Source: B1SED10-75 sp964636865
GTDB taxonomy: Bacteria > Bacillota > Dethiobacteria > DTU022 > PWGO01
DNA length: 64,000 nt
Assembly: GCA_964636865.1 (NCBI GenBank)
Contig: CAZWVJ010000008.1
Span: 1-64,000, forward strand
Reading direction: 5' to 3'
Part shown: one piece after another, positions 35,005-43,663 of the stretch
How positions within the stretch are numbered: the stretch's first letter is position 1
Layout of the letters: each line of letters starts with the position of its first letter
Position numbers and translations under genes: made by a program
The notes under the pieces: generated by a model
Seen by the model: only the letters and a program-made list of their open reading frames with translations
Databases searched by the model: none
Told to the model about the DNA's origin: nothing

Positions 35005-35661
35005 ATGGTCAAAAATTTATTTCAAAGCAAGACTTCTAAAACAGAAGAGGAAATAGAGGTTTATTTGGATATTATTTCTAAAGCTACTATGATTTTTTAT
35101 GAAGGCGTTAAAGATTATTTATTTAATAAATTGGATAATCTTGAAGAGCGTTGCCAGGAAATTTCCGATGAGGAAAAAGAAGCGGATCTAAAATTAGAAG
35201 CGATTAAGTACAATCTTTATGCTTATATGCTGATTCCCGATTCCAGGGGTGACGTTTTAGAGCTTTTAAATGATCTGGACGATATTGTAGATACCACCAA
35301 ACAGATATTATTGCAGATGTCTATTGAAAAGCCCCAAATTCCCGCAGAAATGGTAGATGATTTCAAAATAATGACGAAAACTTCTCTTAAAGCAGTAGAT
35401 GAATTAATCAAAGCTACCCGAGCTTATTTTAAAGAAATTAAGCTTGTGGGTAACTACGTAAACAAAGTCTATTTTTATGAAAAAGAGGCTGATAAATTAG
35501 AAGCAGATGCTAAAAGACAAATTTTTAATTCCGATATGGTTACGGACCTGTCCCAAAAGATTCATTTGAGATATTTTGTAGATAAAAGTGCGCTTTTATC
35601 GGATAAGTCCGAGGAAATAGCAAAAAACTTAATGGTATACACTAGCAAAAGAGAAATTTAA
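35005..35661 (+). CDS. DUF47/PhoU-like phosphate transport accessory protein
   Basis: A 218-residue, all-helical protein. ATG 35005 follows AAAGGAGG; an in-frame ATG at 34987 lacks a ribosome binding site. The pattern EIEVYLDIISKATMIFYEGVKDYL, then CQEISDEEKEADLKLEAIKYNLYAYMLIPDSRGDVLELLNDLDDIVDTTKQIL is typical of DUF47 (TIGR00153), a PhoU relative with acidic EExxAD metal motifs. DUF47 proteins are nearly always beside PiT transporters and are thought to regulate them. Here the transporter follows at 161 nt. Confidence 0.85.
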   Translation: MVKNLFQSKTSKTEEEIEVYLDIISKATMIFYEGVKDYLFNKLDNLEERCQEISDEEKEADLKLEAIKYNLYAYMLIPDSRGDVLELLNDLDDIVDTTKQILLQMSIEKPQIPAEMVDDFKIMTKTSLKAVDELIKATRAYFKEIKLVGNYVNKVYFYEKEADKLEADAKRQIFNSDMVTDLSQKIHLRYFVDKSALLSDKSEEIAKNLMVYTSKREI

Positions 35662-35822
35662 AAAGAATGTTTTATAATCACTTAAAGAATAAACTTTATT
35701 AAAATGAAGATTAATTTCTCCAAAAGAAAAAACGGAAATTTAGGAGAAGTTGTGGCTTGATTACTTAAAGCTAAAATACATATAAAAAATGAAAATTTAT
35801 TATAGGAATTGAGGAATATATA

Positions 35823-36875
35823 ATGGTAGCCAGTTTATTATTTTTGACAAGTGGACTTTTTATGGGGTGGTCCCTGGGAGCTAACGATGCAGCTAATATT
35901 TTCGGGACTGCTGTGGCTACCAAGATGATAAAATTCCGAACGGCAGCAATAATTTGCAGTATATTTATTATTTTAGGAGCCGTAATAAGCGGAGCCGGAG
36001 CAGCCGATACATATGGTGAATTAGGGGACATTAATGCTATGGCGGGAGCTTTTGTGGTAGCTTTGGCTGCAGCATTTACGGTATTGTGGATGACCAGAGC
36101 CGGCCTTCCTGTTTCTACTTCGCAGGCCATTGTGGGTGCTATAGTGGGTTGGAACTTATATGCCGGCTATTCTACCGACATAGGTGCTTTAAGTAGAATT
36201 GTCGGTTCGTGGATTTTTACTCCCATACTGGCAGCTATTTTTGCCATTGGAATCTATTTTCTTGTCAAGCGAATTATTGAAAATTCGCATATCCATCTTT
36301 TAAAGATAGATAATTATACCCGTATAGGCCTTATTTTAGTAGGGGCCTTTGGCGCTTACAGCCTGGGGATGAATAATATAGCTAATGTTATGGGAGTATT
36401 TATAGAGACTTCTCCCTTCCAAGAGATCCAAATAGCCGGATTATTAAATTTGAGTAGTGTTGAACAGCTTTTTTTGGTGGGAGGTATTGCCATTGCAGTG
36501 GGCGTAATAACCTATTCTCACCGGGTGATGAGCACCGTTGGTTCTCGCATATTTCAACTTTCCCCTGTTACAGCATTGATAGTTGTTTTGGCTAGTGGAT
36601 TGGTGTTGTTCGTTTTTGCTTCGGAAAGTTTACGGGAGTTTCTTATAGGAATGGGGTTACCTGCTTTTCCCCTGGTTCCGGTTTCACAGTCTCAAGCGGT
36701 GGTAGGGGCCATTATGGGTGTCGGATTGGTTAAAGGCGGTATCCATAATGTAAACTTTGTAACCCTTGGACGTATAGGTTTAGGCTGGATAGCTACCCCT
36801 GTTGCTGCTGGAATTTTAGGTTTTATTGCCCTCTTTTTTATGGAAAATGTTTTCATGATGCCCGTTTACTTCTGA
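35823..36875 (+). CDS. pit: PiT-family inorganic phosphate transporter
   Basis: A 350-residue membrane protein with about ten helices. It has the duplicated PiT signature, GANDAANIFGTAVATKMI in the N-terminal half and GMNNIANVMGVF in the C-terminal half, plus VSTSQAIVGAIVGWNLY and VSQSQAVVGAIMGVGL. It is somewhat short for the family and lacks a large cytoplasmic loop, as in archaeal and clostridial members. It imports metal-phosphate or phosphate using a proton or sodium gradient. It is paired with the DUF47 protein. Confidence 0.85.
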   Translation: MVASLLFLTSGLFMGWSLGANDAANIFGTAVATKMIKFRTAAIICSIFIILGAVISGAGAADTYGELGDINAMAGAFVVALAAAFTVLWMTRAGLPVSTSQAIVGAIVGWNLYAGYSTDIGALSRIVGSWIFTPILAAIFAIGIYFLVKRIIENSHIHLLKIDNYTRIGLILVGAFGAYSLGMNNIANVMGVFIETSPFQEIQIAGLLNLSSVEQLFLVGGIAIAVGVITYSHRVMSTVGSRIFQLSPVTALIVVLASGLVLFVFASESLREFLIGMGLPAFPLVPVSQSQAVVGAIMGVGLVKGGIHNVNFVTLGRIGLGWIATPVAAGILGFIALFFMENVFMMPVYF

Positions 36876-37184
36876 GATAGACAAAATGTTTGGCCCCCTC
36901 AAATAATTTAATCATCTCACTTAATTAATCTCCGTTCTTCTTTGTAAAAATAATAAATAAAGGTGTCGGTCCTTGACATTGACACAAAAATACAAATAAT
37001 ACATTTAACTGATTAAGCAAAATTATTTGCCATGGTGCCGTTTTTATAGTTTAGAAAAAATTTATTAAGGTATTTCCCTTATACCTGGAATTATGATAAA
37101 ATAATTTTGCAAAAATATTAGTACTAATCAGAAAAAATTGACTATATATTTTGAAGAACCTAAATGAAGATGGGGTGGCTATTT
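36876..37184. other. Intergenic region before the histidine kinase
   Basis: Contains dispersed repeat A copy 3 and a small dyad, AGGTAT (37068-37073) with ATACCT (37081-37086), just upstream of a TAAAAT box. No gene is visible. Confidence 0.45.
36958..36985 (+). repeat. Dispersed repeat A, copy 3 (shorter)
   Basis: AAAGGTGTCGGTCCTTGA then CATTGACACA, 83 nt after the PiT stop. It matches copies at 21012 and 29792 through the GTGTCR..TGACAC dyad but lacks the ATCCATAT tail. Confidence 0.65.
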
Positions 37185-38462
37185 ATGAAGGGGGAAAAGG
37201 GGAATGATAACCTTCAAACTCCTAATTTAGAAAACGGGACTAAGCATAATACAATTACTAAAGGTGATAAAGAGCTTTTATGGGCTATTAGTCGGGTTTC
37301 AGCTGCAATTAGCGGCCTGGGAAATCTTGATGCAATCTTAAAAGTTGGGTTGGATACCACTCTTAGGTTTATTAACGGAAGCAGGGGAGGTATTATGTTA
37401 TTAAACGAAGAAAACGAGGTTCTTGAATACCGTGTTTCCCGGGGACTATCCAATCGTTTTTCCGAAGAAATGTATATGAAGTTAGGGGAAGGAATAGCCG
37501 GGAAAGTGGCTCAAAGCGGAAAAGCGACACTTGTAGATGACATTTCTGCGGAGCCTGATGCAACCCGCCCCGATTTAATCAGTTTAGAGGGGTTGAGAGC
37601 ATTCGTGAGTGTTCCTCTAAAGGTTAAAGAAAAGGTTTTAGGGGTTATGAATTGTACCAGTCAAGAACCACACAAGTTTACACAAAAAGATTTTCACCTC
37701 TTACAATCTATCGGAGATCAATTGGGCATTGCTGTGGAGCAGGCCAAACTTCAAGAGCGGTTGAAAGAGAGTCGGGAAAGGTATCGGCAATTAGCGCGTC
37801 AGATTATCATCACCCAAGAAGAAGAGCGCAAGAAAGTAGCCCGTGATCTTCATGATGAAACCAGCCAAATCATGGCGGGCCTGGCTCTTAATTTACAGGC
37901 CCTTATTGAGATGGCGGAAAGCATTGGCATTCAAGATCAAAATTTTAGAGAAATACTTCAAAAAACTCATGATTCAACAGTCCAAATCCATACGGAAATT
38001 AGCAGGATAATTGCGGATCTCCGTCCGACACAGCTTGATACTTTAGGCCTTGTGGCTGCTATCCGTCAACACATCCACTCAAATATGGCTTCCCGGGGGA
38101 TAAATGTCCATTTTGATCTGGATTCCATAGAGAAGCAACTTTTACCCGAAGAAGAATTAAGTATATTCCGATGGGCACAAGGTGCTGTAGGGAATATTAT
38201 TCAACATGCGCAGGCAGAAAATGTGGAAGTATCTTTAAAACAGAAAGAAGAAAAGTTGATATTAACTATCAGCGATGACGGAAAAGGGTTTGAAATTGAC
38301 AAGCTCACTGAGATGAGAGAAAAAGGCCGGGGCTATGGCCTCTTGAACATGAAGGAACGAATGATCCTCATCGGGGGGAATTGTTCTGTGCAAACACAAC
38401 CGGGTGAAGGGACTACAGTCACTGCAGAACTACCGTTGTCCGGCAGAGAGATAGTAAAATAG
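37185..38462 (+). CDS. GAF-domain sensor histidine kinase (NarX/LiaS type)
   Basis: A 425-residue soluble kinase. ATG 37185 has GGGGTGG 6-7 nt before it; an ATG at 37164 is the alternative. A GAF domain occupies about residues 35-195, with LRAFVSVPLKVKEKVLGVMNC. A helix leads to the HisKA_3 dimerisation domain, KKVARDLHDETSQIMAGL (phosphorylated His about residue 223), and an HATPase domain with GNIIQHAQAENV, ISDDGKGF and GRGYGLLNMKERM. There are no transmembrane helices, so the signal is cytoplasmic. The partner is almost certainly the NarL-type regulator 73 nt downstream. The position upstream of the MetVF cluster suggests redox or one-carbon control. Confidence 0.85.
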   Translation: MKGEKGNDNLQTPNLENGTKHNTITKGDKELLWAISRVSAAISGLGNLDAILKVGLDTTLRFINGSRGGIMLLNEENEVLEYRVSRGLSNRFSEEMYMKLGEGIAGKVAQSGKATLVDDISAEPDATRPDLISLEGLRAFVSVPLKVKEKVLGVMNCTSQEPHKFTQKDFHLLQSIGDQLGIAVEQAKLQERLKESRERYRQLARQIIITQEEERKKVARDLHDETSQIMAGLALNLQALIEMAESIGIQDQNFREILQKTHDSTVQIHTEISRIIADLRPTQLDTLGLVAAIRQHIHSNMASRGINVHFDLDSIEKQLLPEEELSIFRWAQGAVGNIIQHAQAENVEVSLKQKEEKLILTISDDGKGFEIDKLTEMREKGRGYGLLNMKERMILIGGNCSVQTQPGEGTTVTAELPLSGREIVK

Positions 38463-38535
38463 TAAAACATCAAAATTTGATTCCCTACATAAAGACTAAT
38501 ATATTTCATAACCTTTTGGGAAAGGTGAATTAAAA

Positions 38536-39189
38536 ATGGAAAGGATAGAGTTATTGGTAGTAGATGATCATGCTATTGTCCGCGAAGGCATCTGCGCCTT
38601 ATTGGAAACTTCTCCCGAGACCGTGGTTTTGGGGGAAGCAGCTAATGGTTATGAAGCTCTGGAAATGCTCACAAAGTTACAGCCGGATGTAGTGTTAATG
38701 GATATAGTTATGCCGATTATGGATGGCTTTGAAGCTACCCGCCGTATTTGTAAAGATTACCCTTCGGTAAAAGTATTGATATTAACTCAATATGATGACC
38801 GGGAACATGTGTTTGAAATTATTGAAGCAGGGGCTGCCGGATTTATTAACAAATCTGTGGTGTCTACTGAACTAGTCAATGGTATCCGAGCGGTTTATCA
38901 TGGCAATTCATTTTTATCTCCCCAGGTGGCAAAATACCTGGTGAATGACTTACAGACAGACAATTCGGTGAAAAAAAACCGGGATCCTTTCTCAACTTTA
39001 ACCGGCCGAGAACGAGAAATCTTTAAATTGCTGGCGGAAGGATATACCACCCGTGAGATATCGGAATATTTGGTGTTAAGCCCTAAAACGGTTGAAGGAC
39101 ATAAAACAAGGCTTATGAGCAAACTGGATCTACATAACAGGGTAGATTTGGTAAAGTATGCTATGCGTAAAGGAATAATTGTTTTTTAG
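38536..39189 (+). CDS. NarL/LuxR-type response regulator
   Basis: A 217-residue protein with GGGAAAGGTG before the ATG. The receiver domain has the acidic pair VVDDHA, phosphoacceptor D56 in DVVLMDIVMP, and K in FINKS. The C-terminal LuxR HTH reads LTGREREIFKLLAEGYTTREISEYLVLS. It is the expected partner of the GAF kinase. Possible targets include the MetVF cluster 1.3 kb downstream; no operator is identifiable by eye. Confidence 0.85.
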   Translation: MERIELLVVDDHAIVREGICALLETSPETVVLGEAANGYEALEMLTKLQPDVVLMDIVMPIMDGFEATRRICKDYPSVKVLILTQYDDREHVFEIIEAGAAGFINKSVVSTELVNGIRAVYHGNSFLSPQVAKYLVNDLQTDNSVKKNRDPFSTLTGREREIFKLLAEGYTTREISEYLVLSPKTVEGHKTRLMSKLDLHNRVDLVKYAMRKGIIVF

Positions 39190-39659
39190 TTATAAATGCA
39201 AAATCCTCGCGTATGCATTGCCTTAACGAAAATTTAAATATCTCTTCGGCTTTATGCTGGAAATGAATAAAATTATGTAAGTAACCGAACCATTAACATG
39301 GTTTTTTTATGTACTTGTGAAGTACTCCTGCTTCTAAAAGCGGGAGCTTCCTGCTCAATACGGCTCATGTCGCAAGTTTACCCGGGCTCAAAGGGTAGAA
39401 CCTACCCTGATTCTGTCATTTACCCAACCAGCTCTAAATTGGTTTTCGCTAAAGCTTCACCAATTTACCTCTAATTTGTATAGCAGGGGAATTCTTGGCT
39501 TTACGGTTAAAAAAGTAAGGGAATGCGGTCAAGAAAAAAGGGGGTATTTTTTCCATGTTTATCTAGGGGAAACACCTCAAGACAAAAATTTTGATTTGCC
39601 ATATAATTTAGAAAATTAAAGGTTGGCATTAAACCTTAACTAAAAAAGGAGGGTTAAAA
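39190..39659. other. Intergenic region with an IS200/IS605-like remnant
   Basis: A 470-nt gap. Roughly 39320-39500 holds dispersed repeat B copy 2 and a GC-richer sequence containing ACCCGGGCTC and GGGTAGAACCTACCC, an imperfect hairpin. No transposase or TnpB frame remains. Confidence 0.5.
39339..39373 (+). repeat. Dispersed repeat B, copy 2 (IS200/IS605-end-like)
   Basis: AGCGGGAGCTTCCTGCTCAA then TACGGCTCATGTCGC. It matches 21144-21178 with six differences in 35. It is preceded by CCTGCTTCTAAAAGCGGG, a hairpin with the loop CTAAA, as at the ends of IS200/IS605 elements. Confidence 0.55.
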
Positions 39660-40457
39660 ATGAAAAGGAAAGACTTAATTTTGGTGATAGACGATGATAT
39701 GGAATTTGCCGGGTCACTGCAAGAAAATTTGCAGCTGTTGGAATGTGAAGCCATGATTGCTTCTGACAAAGAAAAGGCACGTCAAATTGCTCTTGCTCAT
39801 AAGCCGAGCTTGATAATGTTGGGAACAATTTTGCCCCGGGGAGAAGCATATCGGCTTCACAGTTGGCTTAAACAAGCGCCGGGTTTGAAAGAAGTTCCGC
39901 ATGTAGTATTAGACGCATCCCCCGAAAACCATTTGACCCGGGGGTGGCGCCGGGATGAGGGAATGCGTGTGGAAGCCGTAGAGTATTTTTGCAAGCCAAT
40001 AAAACCTGAGTTTCTGGCCAATGAAATTTGGAAATTGATAGCTGTGGAAGCGACGGAAATAAAGGTGCTTATTGCCGACGATCATGCCATGGTCAGGGAA
40101 GGTATTCGCACATTATTAAACCTGCATCAGGATATTTATATCGTAGGCGAAGCTGTAAACGGCGCTGAAGCCGTAGATAAAGCGTTTCAGCTTTCTCCCG
40201 ATGTGGTGCTGATGGATGTGGTGATGCCAGACAAGGATGGTATTGAGGCCACCAAACAGATTGCAAATCAGTGTAAAGAGAATGTAAAAGTGCTCATGCT
40301 CAGCCAATATGATGATGAGCAAAATTTATTGGCAAGTACCCAGGCGGGCGCTCTTGGCTTTGTCTCCAAGAAAAGTGTAAGTTCCAAGCTTTTGGAAGCG
40401 GTTAGAACTGCCAGTCGGGGTGAAAAACCTGGCAATGGGCAAAGATGCGTGAGTTAA
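39660..40457 (+). CDS. Two-receiver protein without output domain; first receiver degenerate
   Basis: A 265-residue protein with AAAGGAGGG before the ATG. The first receiver (about 1-125) keeps the acidic VIDDDME motif and a Lys in CKPIKP, but the phosphoacceptor Asp is replaced by Gly (about residue 55, IMLGTILP). The second receiver (about 135-255) is complete, with IADDHAMVREG and phosphoacceptor D186 in DVVLMDVVMP. It is closely similar to the receiver of the NarL regulator at 38536 but ends before any HTH. It may be a phosphate sink, a connector competing for the kinase, or a truncated regulator. It is 44 nt before the FdhA-like gene. Confidence 0.8.
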   Translation: MKRKDLILVIDDDMEFAGSLQENLQLLECEAMIASDKEKARQIALAHKPSLIMLGTILPRGEAYRLHSWLKQAPGLKEVPHVVLDASPENHLTRGWRRDEGMRVEAVEYFCKPIKPEFLANEIWKLIAVEATEIKVLIADDHAMVREGIRTLLNLHQDIYIVGEAVNGAEAVDKAFQLSPDVVLMDVVMPDKDGIEATKQIANQCKENVKVLMLSQYDDEQNLLASTQAGALGFVSKKSVSSKLLEAVRTASRGEKPGNGQRCVS

Positions 40458-40501
40458 CCATTCTGTTCATCTGCGGAATATAAATGGAAGGAGGTTGCTC
40501 A

Positions 40502-43183
40502 TTGCATTCAATAACAGTTACTATTAATCAACGAGTGGTAAGCGGCCATGCCGACATGACAATTCTGGAATTAGCCCGGGAATCGGGCATATATATTCCC
40601 ACACTTTGTGATGACCCAAATTTAAAGCCCGTGGGGGCATGCAGGCTTTGTTTGGTGGAAAACGATAACACCGGTGCTTTAATGGCATCTTGTGTTACCA
40701 CTGTAGCTTCGGATATGGTTATCAATACCGACTCTCCCAAGGTGCGACAATATCGCAAAAATATCCTTAAGCTAATGCTGGCCAGCCACCCTGAAGCTTG
40801 TTTGATTTGCGATAAAGGTAACCATTGTAAATTGCGCCAAGTTGCTTCGGATTTAGGAGTGGGTTTAAATGAAATGGAAAAAATACCGCGTTTTGCAAGC
40901 GTAGAAGAATTAAACCCTTTTTTAACGAGAGACAATAGTAAATGTATATTATGCGGCAAATGCATTAGGGCATGCCAGGAAATTGTAGTAGAAGGCGCTA
41001 TTGATTATTACCAAAGAGGTTTCATTACCAAGCCTGCTACTTTCAATGATTATCCCCTTGAGCATTCAGAATGTACTTTTTGTGGAACCTGTGTGGCTAT
41101 GTGCCCAACCGGCGCGTTAACGGAGAAAGATAAGCCGTATCAAGGAACCGGCAGGAAAACCGTGCGAACTACCTGTTCTTTTTGCGGGTGTGGGTGCCCT
41201 ATATTGCTGGAAATAAAAGATAGCCATATAGTAAGAGCTTTACCGGCTGAGGGTAAGATCCCTCACAAGGGTGCCCTTTGTGTGCGGGGAAGTTACGGAT
41301 TCGAATATATCTATAGCGAAGATAGATTAACCAAACCCCTGGTAAAGGGCAAAGATGGCTTTGAAGAAGTTTCCTGGGAAGAGGCTTTAACTGCTGCAGT
41401 TGCCGGCTTAAAGAAAGTTAAAGAAAATTACGGTCCATCTGATCTGGCAGTTTTGGGTTCTTCCAAGTGTACTAATGAAGAAAATTATCTTTTACAGAGA
41501 TTTGCCCGGACTGTATTGGAAACAAATAATATTGATAACGGCAGCAGTCTTTATAATGCTGCAACCCGTGCAGGGTTGGCAGAAACTATTGGATTTTTAA
41601 GTGCTACAAACTTATTGGAAGCACTTGAACAAGCGGAAATAATTTTAGTGGTTGGCGCAGATCCTACCGTAACTGCTCCTCAGGTGGCCTATGCATTAAA
41701 ACGGGCTATCAGGCAGCACCATGCAAAATTAATCCTTATTGATTCTTCTCCTACAAAACTTGCCTCTTTTGCTCATCAGAGTATTTATCCCTACCCGGAA
41801 AGCGAGCTGGCATTGTTAAACAGCCTGTCGAAGATTATTATTGACGAAGGTTTATTAAATAGTGAATACCTGAGTCGCCAAACAGAAGGTTTTGCAGACT
41901 TTGAGGCAGCACTTGAAAACTTTTCTCCCGAAGATACAGCGGAAATTACGGGAGTTAATGCCATGGAAATCCGTAATGCCGCCCATCTTTATGCAGGGGC
42001 AGAAAAATCTGTAATAGTTTTTGGAGCAAGAGCTACCGGCACTGTAAATGGTGCGGAAAATATTATGGCAATTGCCAACCTGGCCCTTCTTACCAATAAT
42101 GTGTGGGGCCGTGGTTGTGGGATCTATCCTCTTCAAAAAGAAAATAATGCCCAGGGTGCCGGTGAAATGGGTTCCTTGCCTAATTACTTACCCGGCTTTC
42201 GTCCACTTGGGGAAGTAACGGCTCGCCGAAATTATGAAGGCCTTTGGCAAAAAGACCTACCTTCCGTACCGGGATTAAGTGCATTGGAAATACTTTCTCA
42301 GGGCCATGAGGGGTCGTTAAAAGGCCTTTACATTGTGGGTGAAAATCCTGCTGCCGGGTTTCCCCAGTCTAAACTGGTTGAAGATACCCTGAAAGGATTA
42401 GAGTTCTTGGTAGTTCAAGATATGTTTTTAACGGAAACTGCCAAACATGCCGATGTAGTTTTACCCGCAGCGAGTTTTGCCGAAAAGGATGGCTCTTTTA
42501 CTAATTTTGAAGGAAGAATAGGCTGGCTGCAACAAGCTTTTCCACCGAAAGGAGAAAGCCTGGCCGACTGGGATATTATTCTGCGTTTGGCTCGGCAATG
42601 GGGAGATCCTTTACCCTATTTTTCATTACAAGAAGTGATGAACGAAATTGAGGAATATGTGCCTTTTTATGAAGGGTATATTTACCCGGAAAAAAGATTG
42701 GGGGAGAAATGTTCTTACCTGGAAGAACGCCGCAATAGAATTTTTCAATCTTTAACGGGGTTTCCATGCTTTTCTATTCCCAATTATACTCCTCCATTAC
42801 CTGAAAGAAATAGGAAATATCCGTTTTATTTAACAGTGGAGAAGGTGCTTCCTCATTTTGGCAGTGGAGTAAGAAGTGATAAAGCTCGGCGTTTGAAAAG
42901 TTTCTACCCCGAGCCTTATTTAAGTGTTTCCCCGGGAGATGCCCATGAATTGTCTTTGGTGTCCGGTGAACATGTTTATGTGAAATCTCCCTTTGCGCAA
43001 ATAGAACTGGCTGTAAAAGTTTCTAATGGGATGCCCTCTGGAACATTATCTGTGCCTGTTTCTATTTCGGGAGTGATGGACCTTTTTGGTGCCGCTACCG
43101 TTTCGGAAAAGGATAATAACCGATGGGATTTTAGTTTGGCAGGTTGTTACGTTAATTTAGAAAGGGTGAGTCCAAATGAGTGA
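40502..43183 (+). CDS. FdhA/NuoG-like molybdopterin oxidoreductase, altered active site
   Basis: An 893-residue protein. TTG 40502 follows AAGGAGGT by 6 nt; an ATG at 40484 precedes that site. N-terminal domains are a 2Fe-2S ferredoxin (CDDPN, GACRLC), the His-Cys cluster HPEACLICDKGNHC, and two 4Fe-4S clusters (CILCGKCIRAC, CTFCGTCVAMC). Next comes the molybdopterin-type 4Fe-4S site CSFCGCGC and the Mo-bis-MGD domains, ending in a C-terminal binding domain. The ligand position, normally Sec or Cys next to His, reads SSLYNAAT (Y351, N352), and the catalytic Arg segment reads PLQKENNAQG. It therefore looks like a formate dehydrogenase large subunit that has lost formate chemistry and may serve as an electron-wiring scaffold like NuoG. 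Confidence 0.8.
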   Translation: MHSITVTINQRVVSGHADMTILELARESGIYIPTLCDDPNLKPVGACRLCLVENDNTGALMASCVTTVASDMVINTDSPKVRQYRKNILKLMLASHPEACLICDKGNHCKLRQVASDLGVGLNEMEKIPRFASVEELNPFLTRDNSKCILCGKCIRACQEIVVEGAIDYYQRGFITKPATFNDYPLEHSECTFCGTCVAMCPTGALTEKDKPYQGTGRKTVRTTCSFCGCGCPILLEIKDSHIVRALPAEGKIPHKGALCVRGSYGFEYIYSEDRLTKPLVKGKDGFEEVSWEEALTAAVAGLKKVKENYGPSDLAVLGSSKCTNEENYLLQRFARTVLETNNIDNGSSLYNAATRAGLAETIGFLSATNLLEALEQAEIILVVGADPTVTAPQVAYALKRAIRQHHAKLILIDSSPTKLASFAHQSIYPYPESELALLNSLSKIIIDEGLLNSEYLSRQTEGFADFEAALENFSPEDTAEITGVNAMEIRNAAHLYAGAEKSVIVFGARATGTVNGAENIMAIANLALLTNNVWGRGCGIYPLQKENNAQGAGEMGSLPNYLPGFRPLGEVTARRNYEGLWQKDLPSVPGLSALEILSQGHEGSLKGLYIVGENPAAGFPQSKLVEDTLKGLEFLVVQDMFLTETAKHADVVLPAASFAEKDGSFTNFEGRIGWLQQAFPPKGESLADWDIILRLARQWGDPLPYFSLQEVMNEIEEYVPFYEGYIYPEKRLGEKCSYLEERRNRIFQSLTGFPCFSIPNYTPPLPERNRKYPFYLTVEKVLPHFGSGVRSDKARRLKSFYPEPYLSVSPGDAHELSLVSGEHVYVKSPFAQIELAVKVSNGMPSGTLSVPVSISGVMDLFGAATVSEKDNNRWDFSLAGCYVNLERVSPNE

Positions 43184-43661
43184 AAAACTAAAAAAACCCG
43201 AAATAGATATGGAACAACTTACGCACATAGTAAACAGTTATAAGCATCAAAAATGGTCATTAATCCCTTTGGTGCAGGATATTCAAGATGAATTCGGATT
43301 TATTCCCCCTGAATCCATACCCGTTATTGCCGATGCTTTAAACCTTTTTCCCAGTGAAGTGCAGGGAGTAGTTTCTTTTTATGCACAGCTGTATACAGAG
43401 CCAAGGGGTAGAAACATAGTTCGCGTTTGCCGGGGAACGGCTTGTCATGTTCGTGGGGGCAAAACAGTGCTAAAACTGGTGAAAAAACAGCTGGGATTAC
43501 AAGAAAACCAAACTTCTGAAGACCTGGAATATACTTTAGAAACAGTAGCATGCCTGGGTGTTTGTGCTCTTTCTCCCAGCATGGTTATAAATAACCAGGT
43601 ATATGGAAATATGAACCCCAAAAAAATTAAGCTGTTGTTTAAGGGGGAGGAGGGTAGTTGA
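43176..43661 (+). CDS. NuoE-like 2Fe-2S thioredoxin-fold subunit
   Basis: A 161-residue protein overlapping the previous gene by 8 nt. The helical N-terminal half (LIPLVQDIQDEFGFIPPESI) and the 2Fe-2S ligands, C-x4-C in CRGTACH and C-x3-C in CLGVCALSP, are typical of NuoE/HydC/HndA. Such subunits accept electrons near the FMN of NuoF-type proteins. The next gene encodes its natural partner, and start and stop codons nearly touch, so the two must form one complex with the FdhA-like protein. Confidence 0.88.
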   Translation: MSEKLKKPEIDMEQLTHIVNSYKHQKWSLIPLVQDIQDEFGFIPPESIPVIADALNLFPSEVQGVVSFYAQLYTEPRGRNIVRVCRGTACHVRGGKTVLKLVKKQLGLQENQTSEDLEYTLETVACLGVCALSPSMVINNQVYGNMNPKKIKLLFKGEEGS

Positions 43662-43663
43662 TT

